A stretch of DNA of 64,000 nt, taken from Streptomyces sp. NBC_01214. GTDB taxonomy: Bacteria > Actinomycetota > Actinomycetes > Streptomycetales > Streptomycetaceae. Shown in pieces: positions 17,970-24,946 of the stretch. The notes beneath the pieces were generated by a model, which made no database searches, was not told the origin of the DNA, and was given only the letters and a program-made list of their open reading frames with translations. The stretch covers positions 2,415,001 to 2,479,000 of the forward strand of contig NZ_JAPEOS010000002.1 of NCBI RefSeq assembly GCF_026340975.1. The letters are read 5' to 3'. The first letter of the stretch is position 1. The number at the start of each line of letters is the position of its first letter. Made by a program: the position numbers and the translations under genes.

Positions 17970-18063
17970 CCAGCCCGCGTCTGGGAACATGACGCGATCA
18001 CGGGCCTCGAGCCACCAGCCTGATGCCCACCTGGCCGCATCTTGAAGACGAAAGTTTCAACTT

Positions 18064-18993
18064 GTGAGTGACACAACCCACGACGGCGCCCTCGCCACGA
18101 GCAGGCCGCTGTCCGACGACGCGGGGCTGAGCCCCGCGGAGCTCGCCAGGAAGTACGGCCTCTCGGTCAGCGGCGCCCGGCCGGGCCTGGGCGAGTACGT
18201 GCGGCAGCTCTGGGGCCGGCGCCACTTCATCATGGCCTTCTCCCGGGCCAAGTTGGTCGCGCAGTACAGCCAGGCGAAGCTCGGCCAGGTCTGGCAGGTG
18301 GCGACCCCGCTGCTGAACGCGGTCGTCTACTGGTTGATCTTCGGCCTGATCCTCAAAGCGGGTCGGGAGATGCCGAAGGACGTCTACATCCCGTTCCTGG
18401 TGATGGGCATCTTCGTCTTCACCTTCACCCAGAGCTCGCTGATGGCGGGCGTCCGGGCGATCTCGGGCAACCTCGGGCTGGTACGGGCGCTGCACTTCCC
18501 GCGCGCCGCCCTGCCGGTGTCCTTCTCGCTCCAGCAGCTCCAGCAGCTGCTGTACTCGATGATCGTCGTCTTCGTGATCGCCGTCTGCTTCGGCAACTAC
18601 CCGCAGCTCTCGTGGCTGCTGGTGATCCCGACCCTGGCGCTCCAGTTCGTCTTCAACACCGGCCTCGCCATGATCTTCGCGCGGGCGGGTTCCAAGACCC
18701 CCGACCTCGCGCAGCTGATGCCGTTCGTGATGCGTACCTGGATGTACGCCTCCGGCGTCATGTTCCCGATCGGGATCTACCTCAAGGAACAGCCCGCGTG
18801 GATCAGTGACCTGCTGCTGTGGAACCCGGTCGCGATCTACATGGACCTCATCCGGTTCGCGCTGATCGACGACTACACCGCCGAGAACCTGCCCCCGCAC
18901 GTGTGGGCCTTCGCGGTGGGCTGGGCCGCGGTGATCGGCATCGGTGGCTTCGTGTACTTCTGGAAGTCTGAGGAGCGTTACGGCCGTGGCTGA
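18064..18993 (+). CDS. ABC-2 type exporter permease (TagG/Wzm-like)
   Basis: A 309-residue protein with about six membrane helices after a 60-residue cytoplasmic N-terminus. FSRAKLVAQYSQAKLGQVWQ before the first helix is typical of polysaccharide and teichoic-acid exporters. The start is GTG at 18064, 94 bases after the glycosyltransferase gene. Its stop overlaps the start of the ATPase gene by eight bases. It likely forms the channel that exports the glycan or phosphoglycolipid made by the upstream genes. Confidence 0.9.
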   Translation: MSDTTHDGALATSRPLSDDAGLSPAELARKYGLSVSGARPGLGEYVRQLWGRRHFIMAFSRAKLVAQYSQAKLGQVWQVATPLLNAVVYWLIFGLILKAGREMPKDVYIPFLVMGIFVFTFTQSSLMAGVRAISGNLGLVRALHFPRAALPVSFSLQQLQQLLYSMIVVFVIAVCFGNYPQLSWLLVIPTLALQFVFNTGLAMIFARAGSKTPDLAQLMPFVMRTWMYASGVMFPIGIYLKEQPAWISDLLLWNPVAIYMDLIRFALIDDYTAENLPPHVWAFAVGWAAVIGIGGFVYFWKSEERYGRG

Positions 18994-19768
18994 CAACACC
19001 AAGGGGCGCGTCCCCACAGTGATCGCGGACGGCGTCCACATCGTCTACCGGGTCAACACCGGCAGCAGCGGCAAGGGCGCGGCCACCGCCGCGCTCAGCA
19101 AGATAGTCCGCCGGAAGAAGGGCGACGCCCCGGGCGTCCGGCGGGTCCACGCCGTGCGCGGCGTCTCCTTCACCGCCTACCGCGGCGAGGCGATCGGCCT
19201 CATCGGCTCCAACGGCTCCGGCAAGTCCACCCTGCTGCGCGCCATCGCGGGCCTGCTGCCCTGCGAGGAGGGCAAGGTCTACACCGACGGCCAGCCCTCG
19301 CTGCTGGGCGTCAACGCGGCCCTGATGAACGACCTCACCGGTGAGCGGAACGTCGTTCTCGGCGGTCTCGCGATGGGTATGAGCCGCGAGCAGATCAAGC
19401 AGCGTTACCAGAGCATCGTCGACTTCTCGGGCATCAACGAGAAGGGCGACTTCATCTCCCTGCCGATGCGTACCTATTCCTCCGGTATGGCGGCTCGCCT
19501 GCGCTTCTCCATCGCGGCGGCCAAGGACCACGACGTCCTGATGATCGACGAGGCCCTGGCCACCGGTGACCGCAGCTTCCAGGTGCGTTCGGAGGACCGG
19601 ATCCGCGAACTGCGGCAGAAGGCCGGCACGGTGTTCCTGGTGAGCCACAACAACAAGTCCATCCGCGACACCTGTGACCGCGTGCTGTGGCTGGAGAAGG
19701 GCGAGCTCCTGATGGACGGGCCCACCGAGGAAGTCGTCTCGGCATACGAGAAGGCCACCAACGGCTGA
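18986..19768 (+). CDS. ABC exporter ATPase (TagH/Wzt-like)
   Basis: A 260-residue ATP-binding cassette. Walker A is GSNGSGKST, the signature is the atypical YSSGMAARL, and Walker B is VLMIDEALATGD; this combination marks the TagH/Wzt/RfbB subfamily that drives glycan or teichoic-acid export. It lacks the C-terminal carbohydrate-binding domain of some Wzt proteins. The GTG at 18986 follows AGGAG by ten bases and overlaps the permease gene. A strong terminator 51 bases downstream ends the operon. Confidence 0.92.
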   Translation: MADNTKGRVPTVIADGVHIVYRVNTGSSGKGAATAALSKIVRRKKGDAPGVRRVHAVRGVSFTAYRGEAIGLIGSNGSGKSTLLRAIAGLLPCEEGKVYTDGQPSLLGVNAALMNDLTGERNVVLGGLAMGMSREQIKQRYQSIVDFSGINEKGDFISLPMRTYSSGMAARLRFSIAAAKDHDVLMIDEALATGDRSFQVRSEDRIRELRQKAGTVFLVSHNNKSIRDTCDRVLWLEKGELLMDGPTEEVVSAYEKATNG

Positions 19769-19818
19769 CCTCCGGGTCGCGCGGCGCCCTCTTCCGGCGC
19801 TTTTCCGCTTCTCCCGAA

Positions 19819-19847
19819 GGCCCCCGCCGCTCAGCGCGGCGGGGGCC
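19819..19847 (+). terminator. Intrinsic-type terminator after the exporter operon
   Basis: A perfect 12-bp GC-rich stem (19819-19830 with 19836-19847) and a 5-base loop. The tract after it (tcaatcg) is not a real T-run, as is usual for Streptomyces. It separates the exporter operon from the hopanoid operon. Confidence 0.8.
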
Positions 19848-20025
19848 TCAATCGTGTTCTCGCATTTCGCGGCGACATTCGGTGGCGGAGCGAATACCCG
19901 GGAGGGCTCCGCGACGTTCTACAGCGTAAGCTGAGGCGGTCCTCAATCGCGGCAAGAGGGGACGATTCCCCGCAGTTGAAGGGCCTTGGGGCAGCCCGGG
20001 GAATCCCCCGGCGGCGTGTCCGAAA

Positions 20026-20031
20026 TAGGAT
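20026..20031 (+). promoter_or_regulatory. Candidate -10 element before the hopanoid operon
   Basis: TAGGAT matches the principal-sigma -10 consensus (TAgRaT type) and lies 102 bases before the hpnC start and 40 bases before the small ORF at 20071. No convincing -35 box stands 16-18 bases upstream, so this is a guess from position. The stretch 19848-20070 shows no other feature. Confidence 0.25.
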
Positions 20032-20070
20032 GTAATGGGTCGGCAGTGTAGAACGGGAGATGTGACGGCA

Positions 20071-20136
20071 ATGGCTACGGGAATTCTCCGGCCCCCAGGC
20101 ACGACGGCCGTCCCCGCCCCGGGCGGCGGGCGGTGA
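20071..20136 (+). CDS. 21-codon ORF overlapping the hpnC start
   Basis: A short frame (MATGILRPPGTTAV...) whose TGA overlaps the hpnC GTG start as GTGA, the same type of junction used between the other hpn genes. GGGAGA lies about 11 bases upstream. It could be a leader that couples translation into hpnC, or it could mean that hpnC is read by reinitiation. With only 21 codons, chance cannot be excluded. Confidence 0.35.
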   Translation: MATGILRPPGTTAVPAPGGGR

Positions 20137-21071
20137 CCCCGGGGCTCGGCATCCGACCCCCGGCCGACACGGTCCACGTGAGTGCCACCCTCGACAAGGC
20201 GGCGGCGGAGAACTTCCCCGTCGCTCCCGTCTTCCTCCCCCGCGCCTGGCGCGACGGACTGACGGCCGTCTACGGGTACGCCCGCCTCGTCGACGACATC
20301 GGCGACGGCGACCTGGCCCCCGGCGGGCACGACGCCGTACTCCTCGGTCTCGACCCCGCCGCGGTCGACGACCGGCTCGCCATGCTCGACGCCCTCGAAG
20401 CGGACCTGCACCGGGTCTTCAACGGTTCCGGCAGCGCCGCCGGCCCGCCGCGGCACCCGCTGCTGCAGGCCCTGCGGCCCGTCGTCCGCGCCCACGACCT
20501 GACCCCCGAACCGTTCCTCGGGCTGATCGAGGCCAACCGCCAGGACCAGCGGGTCACGCGCTACGGGACGTACGCCGACCTGGTCGGCTACTGCGAGCTG
20601 TCCGCGAACCCGGTCGGCCGCCTGGTGCTCTCCCTCACCGGCACCAGCACCCCCGAACGCATCCGCCGCTCCGACGCCGTCTGCACCGCCCTGCAGATCG
20701 TCGAACACCTCCAGGACGTCGCCGAGGACCTCGGCCGCGACCGGATCTACCTGCCCGCCGAGGACCTGCGCCGCTTCCACGTGACCGAGGCGGAGCTCGC
20801 GGCCCCGTCCGCCGGCGCGTCCGTACGCTCCCTGATCGCATTCGAAACCGAGCGCGCACGCGAGCTGCTCGACGAAGGCACCCCGCTCGTGGGGAGCGTG
20901 CACGGCAGACTCCGGCTGTTGCTCGCGGGCTTCGTGGGAGGGGGGCGCGCGGCTCTGCGAGCCGTCACCGCCGCCGGTTTCGACGTACTCCCCGGCCCGC
21001 CCAAGCCCACCAAGCACGGCCTGCTCCGCGAGGTGGCCGCCGTCCTGCGCACAGCGCCGAGAAAGGGGTGA
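20133..21071 (+). CDS. hpnC: Hydroxysqualene synthase HpnC
   Basis: A 312-residue trans-isoprenyl diphosphate synthase of the squalene/phytoene synthase family. The two Asp-rich motifs are RLVDDIGDGD near residue 50 and QDVAEDLGRDRIYLPAEDL near residue 193. In the three-step HpnCDE route, HpnC converts presqualene diphosphate to hydroxysqualene. The GTG start gives a protein of normal length. It is the first large gene of the hopanoid operon and overlaps hpnD by GTGA. Confidence 0.94.
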   Translation: MTPGLGIRPPADTVHVSATLDKAAAENFPVAPVFLPRAWRDGLTAVYGYARLVDDIGDGDLAPGGHDAVLLGLDPAAVDDRLAMLDALEADLHRVFNGSGSAAGPPRHPLLQALRPVVRAHDLTPEPFLGLIEANRQDQRVTRYGTYADLVGYCELSANPVGRLVLSLTGTSTPERIRRSDAVCTALQIVEHLQDVAEDLGRDRIYLPAEDLRRFHVTEAELAAPSAGASVRSLIAFETERARELLDEGTPLVGSVHGRLRLLLAGFVGGGRAALRAVTAAGFDVLPGPPKPTKHGLLREVAAVLRTAPRKG

Positions 21072-22030
21072 GCCCGACCGTGGAGGGCCTCACACACGTG
21101 TCCGCACCGGTCCAGGCCGCCTATAGCTACTGCGAGGCCGTCACCGGTTCACAGGCGCGCAACTTCGCCTACGGCATCCGGCTGCTGCCGACCGACAAGC
21201 GGCAGGCGATGTCCGCGCTGTACGCCTTCTCGCGGCGGGTCGACGACATCGGCGACGGCACGCTGGCGCCCGAGGCGAAGTTCGCCCGGCTGGAGGAGAC
21301 CCGCGCCCTGCTCGGGCGGATCCTCGCCGAGGAGGTCGACGAGGACGACACCGACCCGGTCGCCGTCGCCCTCACGCACGCCGCGCGCCGCTTCCCGATC
21401 CCGCTCGGCGGTCTCGACGAGCTCATCGACGGGGTCCTGATGGACGTCCGCGGCGAGACCTACGAGACCTGGGACGACCTCAAGACCTACTGCCGCTGCG
21501 TGGCCGGGGCCATCGGGCGGCTCTCGCTCGGCGTGTTCGGCACGGTGAACGGCCCGGGCCTCGCAGCTGCCGAAGCCGCGCGCGCCGGGGAGTACGCCGA
21601 CACCCTCGGCCTCGCCCTGCAACTCACCAACATCCTCCGGGACGTTCGCGAGGACGCCGGCAACGGGCGCACCTACCTGCCCGCCGAGGACCTCGCCAAG
21701 TTCGGCTGCTCGGAAGGCTTCGGCAGCGACCGGATGCCCGCCGGCTCCGACTTCGCCGGACTCGTCCACCACGAAGTCCGGCGCGCCCGCGCCCTGTTCG
21801 CCGAGGGCTACCGGCTGCTGCCGATGCTCGACCGGCGCAGCGGCGCCTGCGTGGCCGCCATGGCCGGCATCTACCGGCGCCTGCTGGACCGCATCGAGCG
21901 GGAACCGGAGGCGGTGCTGCGGGGCCGCGTGTCGCTGCCGCCGCACGAGAAGGCGTACGTCGCCGTGCGCGGCCTGTCCGGCCTCGACGCACGGACCGTC
22001 TCCCGCCAGAACACCCGGAGGCGAGCCTGA
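21068..22030 (+). CDS. hpnD: Presqualene diphosphate synthase HpnD
   Basis: A 320-residue squalene/phytoene-synthase-family enzyme condensing two farnesyl diphosphates to presqualene diphosphate. Motifs are RRVDDIGDG and ILRDVREDAGNGRTYLPAEDL. It is distinct from but clearly related to the upstream HpnC. Start and stop overlap both neighbours (GTGA upstream, TGATG downstream), so the operon is translationally coupled. Confidence 0.95.
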   Translation: MSPTVEGLTHVSAPVQAAYSYCEAVTGSQARNFAYGIRLLPTDKRQAMSALYAFSRRVDDIGDGTLAPEAKFARLEETRALLGRILAEEVDEDDTDPVAVALTHAARRFPIPLGGLDELIDGVLMDVRGETYETWDDLKTYCRCVAGAIGRLSLGVFGTVNGPGLAAAEAARAGEYADTLGLALQLTNILRDVREDAGNGRTYLPAEDLAKFGCSEGFGSDRMPAGSDFAGLVHHEVRRARALFAEGYRLLPMLDRRSGACVAAMAGIYRRLLDRIEREPEAVLRGRVSLPPHEKAYVAVRGLSGLDARTVSRQNTRRRA

Positions 22031-22272
22031 TGACCACGATCACCGCGCTTCCGGAGGCGGCCGGTCCGGCCGCACCCGCGGCGCGCACACACCCGCGCCC
22101 GACCGGCCGTCCCGGCCGGGACGCCGCCCGGGCAACCGCCCCGGCGGCGGGTGCGTCTCTTCCGGCGGACCACGGCCACACGGGCCGGGCCGCCGCACAC
22201 CGGGCGGCCCCGCCCGTGCAGGACCGACCGGCCGGCCCGGAGGGCCACCGCACCACGGGGGAGGGCGCATGA
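22030..22272 (+). CDS. Small disordered Ala/Pro-rich protein in the hopanoid operon
   Basis: An 80-residue protein whose ATG overlaps the hpnD stop (TGATG) and whose TGA overlaps the hpnE start (ATGA). The double coupling is strong evidence for translation. The sequence is rich in Ala, Pro, Arg, Gly and His, with no hydrophobic segment or motif, and is probably disordered. From memory, the S. coelicolor hopanoid cluster also has a small unassigned gene at this place. Function is unknown; it may only bridge translation between two enzymes. Confidence 0.7.
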   Translation: MTTITALPEAAGPAAPAARTHPRPTGRPGRDAARATAPAAGASLPADHGHTGRAAAHRAAPPVQDRPAGPEGHRTTGEGA

Positions 22273-23648
22273 ACGGCTTCGAACAGCACGCCGTCGTCGT
22301 GGGCGGCGGACTCGCCGGGGTCACCACCGCCCTCGAACTCGCCGACGCCGGGCTCCGCGTCACCCTGCTGGAGGGCCGCCCCCGGCTCGGCGGGCTCGCC
22401 TTCTCCTTCAAGCGCGGCGACCTCGAAGTGGACAACGGACAGCACGTCTACCTGCGCTGCTGCACCGCCTACCGGTGGTTCCTCGACCGCGTCGACGGGG
22501 CCGCCCTCGCACCCCTGCAGGACCGGCTCGACGTACCCGTCCTGGACGTCGCCCGCCCCGGCGGACCGCGCCTGGGCCGGCTGCGCCGCAGCGCCCTGCC
22601 CGTGCCCCTGCACCTGGCCGGATCGCTCGCCCGCTACCCGCACCTCTCCTTCGCCGAACGGCTGAGCGTCGGCCGCGCCGCCCTCGCCCTGCGCCGCCTG
22701 GACCCCACCGACCCGGCGCTCGACGGCGTGGACTTCGCGACCTGGCTCGGCCGCTACGGGCAGTCCGCCCGCACGATCGAGGCCCTCTGGGACCTGGTCG
22801 GCATCGCCACCCTGAACGCCACCGCCGAGCAGTCCTCGCTGGGCCTGGCCGCCATGGTCTTCAAGACCGGCCTGCTCTCCGAGAAGGGCGCCGCCGACAT
22901 CGGCTGGGCCCGGGTACCGCTGGGCGAACTGCACGACACCCTCGCCCGCAAGGCGCTCGACGCGGCCGGCGTACGGACCGAGCTGCGCACCCGCGTCACG
23001 GACATCTCCCGCATGTCCGAGGGGGCGTGGCGGATCGACACCGAGGACGAGTCCCTGGAGGCGGGCACCGTCGTGCTCGCCGTCCCGCAGCGCGAGGCGC
23101 ACGGACTGCTGCCCGCCGACGCCCTCCCCGACCGCGACGCGCTCCTGGACATCGGCACCGCGCCCATCCTCAACGTCCACGTGGTCTACGACCGCAAGGT
23201 GCTCAAGCAGCCCTTCTTCGCCGCCCTCGGCTCCCCGGTCCAGTGGGTCTTCGACCGCACGGAATCCTCCGGACTCCCCGACGGCGGCCAGTACTTGGCC
23301 CTGTCCCAATCCGTCGCCCAGGACGACATCGACGAGCCCGTCTCGGTCCTGCGCGCCAAGTACCTGCCCGAGCTGGAGCGGCTGCTGCCCGCCGCGCGCG
23401 ACGCCAAGGTACGGGACTTCTTCGTCACCCGGGAGCGGACGGCCACCTTCGCCCCCACCCCCGGCGTCGGCCGGCTGCGCCCCGGGGCGCGCACCGACAC
23501 GCCGGGGCTCTATCTCGCCGGTGCGTGGACTGCCACGGGCTGGCCCGCGACCATGGAGAGCGCCGTCCGGAGCGGACTGAACGCGGCCCACGCCGCACTC
23601 GCCGCGCTCGGCCGCCACCGCGAACACCCTCTGCAGGAGGCGGCATGA
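22269..23648 (+). CDS. hpnE: Hydroxysqualene dehydroxylase HpnE
   Basis: A 459-residue FAD-dependent amine-oxidase/phytoene-desaturase-fold enzyme. The dinucleotide-binding motif VVVGGGLAGVTTALELADAG is followed by LLEGRPRLGG, and the C-terminal FAD segment is LYLAGAWTATGWPATMESA. It reduces hydroxysqualene to squalene. ATGA overlaps join it to the small ORF before and the prenyl synthase after. Confidence 0.94.
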   Translation: MNGFEQHAVVVGGGLAGVTTALELADAGLRVTLLEGRPRLGGLAFSFKRGDLEVDNGQHVYLRCCTAYRWFLDRVDGAALAPLQDRLDVPVLDVARPGGPRLGRLRRSALPVPLHLAGSLARYPHLSFAERLSVGRAALALRRLDPTDPALDGVDFATWLGRYGQSARTIEALWDLVGIATLNATAEQSSLGLAAMVFKTGLLSEKGAADIGWARVPLGELHDTLARKALDAAGVRTELRTRVTDISRMSEGAWRIDTEDESLEAGTVVLAVPQREAHGLLPADALPDRDALLDIGTAPILNVHVVYDRKVLKQPFFAALGSPVQWVFDRTESSGLPDGGQYLALSQSVAQDDIDEPVSVLRAKYLPELERLLPAARDAKVRDFFVTRERTATFAPTPGVGRLRPGARTDTPGLYLAGAWTATGWPATMESAVRSGLNAAHAALAALGRHREHPLQEAA

Positions 23649-24826
23649 CGAGCACCATCAGCAGCACCGGCACCAACAGCACCGGTACCACCAGCACCGC
23701 ACGTACAGGAACAAGAGGAGAGCCAGTGAACCCGGGGAACCCGGCTGTCGAGAACACGGATGCCAGTGTGGGCACAGCCGGAGGGGGCGTGGAGAAGGCG
23801 GACACGATCGCGCTCCTGGAACGCGGCCGTACGCTCTCGACCCCCGCGCTCCGTGCCGCCGTCGACCGGCTCGCGGCGCCCATGGACACCGTCGCCGCCT
23901 ACCACTTCGGCTGGATCGACGCCCAGGGCAACGCGGCGGACGGCGACGGCGGCAAGGCCGTGCGTCCCGCGCTCGCGCTGCTCTCCGCCGAGGCCGCGGG
24001 CGCCGCGGCCGAGGTCGGCATCCCGGGCGCCGTCGCGGTCGAGCTCGTGCACAACTTCTCGCTGCTGCACGACGACCTGATGGACGGCGACGAGCAGCGC
24101 CGCCACCGCGACACCGTGTGGAAGGTCCACGGACCGGCCCAGGCCATCCTGGTCGGCGACGCCCTGTTCGCCCTCGCCAACGAGGTCCTGCTGGAACTCG
24201 GCACCGTCGAGGCCGGCCGCGCCACCCGCCGGCTGACCACCGCCAGCCGCAAGCTCATCGACGGCCAGGCGCAGGACATCTCCTACGAGCACCGCGAGCG
24301 CGTCAGCGTCGAGGAGTGCCTGGAGATGGAGGGCAACAAGACCGGCGCGCTCCTCGCCTGCGCGGTCTCCATCGGCGCGGTGCTCGGCGGCGCGGACGAC
24401 CGCACCGCCGACAAGCTGGAGGAGTACGGCTACCACCTGGGCCTGGCCTTCCAGGCCATCGACGACCTGCTTGGCATCTGGGGCGACCCGGAGGCGACCG
24501 GCAAGCAGACCTGGAGCGACCTGCGCCAGCGCAAGAAGTCCCTGCCGGTGGTCGCCGCCCTCGCCGCCGGCGGGGAGGCCTCCGAGCAGCTCGCCGAACT
24601 GCTCGCCGCCGACGCCAAGAGCAGCGACTTCGAGAACTTCTCGGAGGAGGAGTTCGCGGCCCGCGCGGCCCTCATCGAGGCGGCGGGCGGCCGCCGGTGG
24701 ACCGCCGACGAGGCGCGCCGCCAGCACGCCGTCGCGATCCGGGCCCTGGAAGGCGTCGACATGCCGCAGCGCGTGCGCGACCAGCTCGTGGCCCTCGCGG
24801 ACTTCGTCGTCGTGCGCAAGAGGTGA
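23645..24826 (+). CDS. Polyprenyl diphosphate synthase (farnesyl diphosphate synthase type)
   Basis: A 393-residue trans-prenyltransferase. The first Asp-rich motif is LLHDDLMDGDE near residue 142; the second is AIDDLLGIWGD, where the usual last Asp is replaced by Gly. About 50 residues of Ser/Thr/Gly-rich sequence precede the catalytic domain. In this operon it should supply farnesyl diphosphate for HpnD. The ATG at 23645 overlaps hpnE; an in-frame GTG at 23727 is an alternative that would shed much of the extension. Confidence 0.92.
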   Translation: MTSTISSTGTNSTGTTSTARTGTRGEPVNPGNPAVENTDASVGTAGGGVEKADTIALLERGRTLSTPALRAAVDRLAAPMDTVAAYHFGWIDAQGNAADGDGGKAVRPALALLSAEAAGAAAEVGIPGAVAVELVHNFSLLHDDLMDGDEQRRHRDTVWKVHGPAQAILVGDALFALANEVLLELGTVEAGRATRRLTTASRKLIDGQAQDISYEHRERVSVEECLEMEGNKTGALLACAVSIGAVLGGADDRTADKLEEYGYHLGLAFQAIDDLLGIWGDPEATGKQTWSDLRQRKKSLPVVAALAAGGEASEQLAELLAADAKSSDFENFSEEEFAARAALIEAAGGRRWTADEARRQHAVAIRALEGVDMPQRVRDQLVALADFVVVRKR

Positions 24827-24946
24827 TCGCCACCCGACAGCGGATATGAATCGCGAGTCGCCGGCCGGCGCCGCCACCTGAGCGTGGCGCGCACCGGCCG
24901 ACGGCAGACCCCAGCACAGCAGAGGACACTGTTCTAAGGGGAAGCC

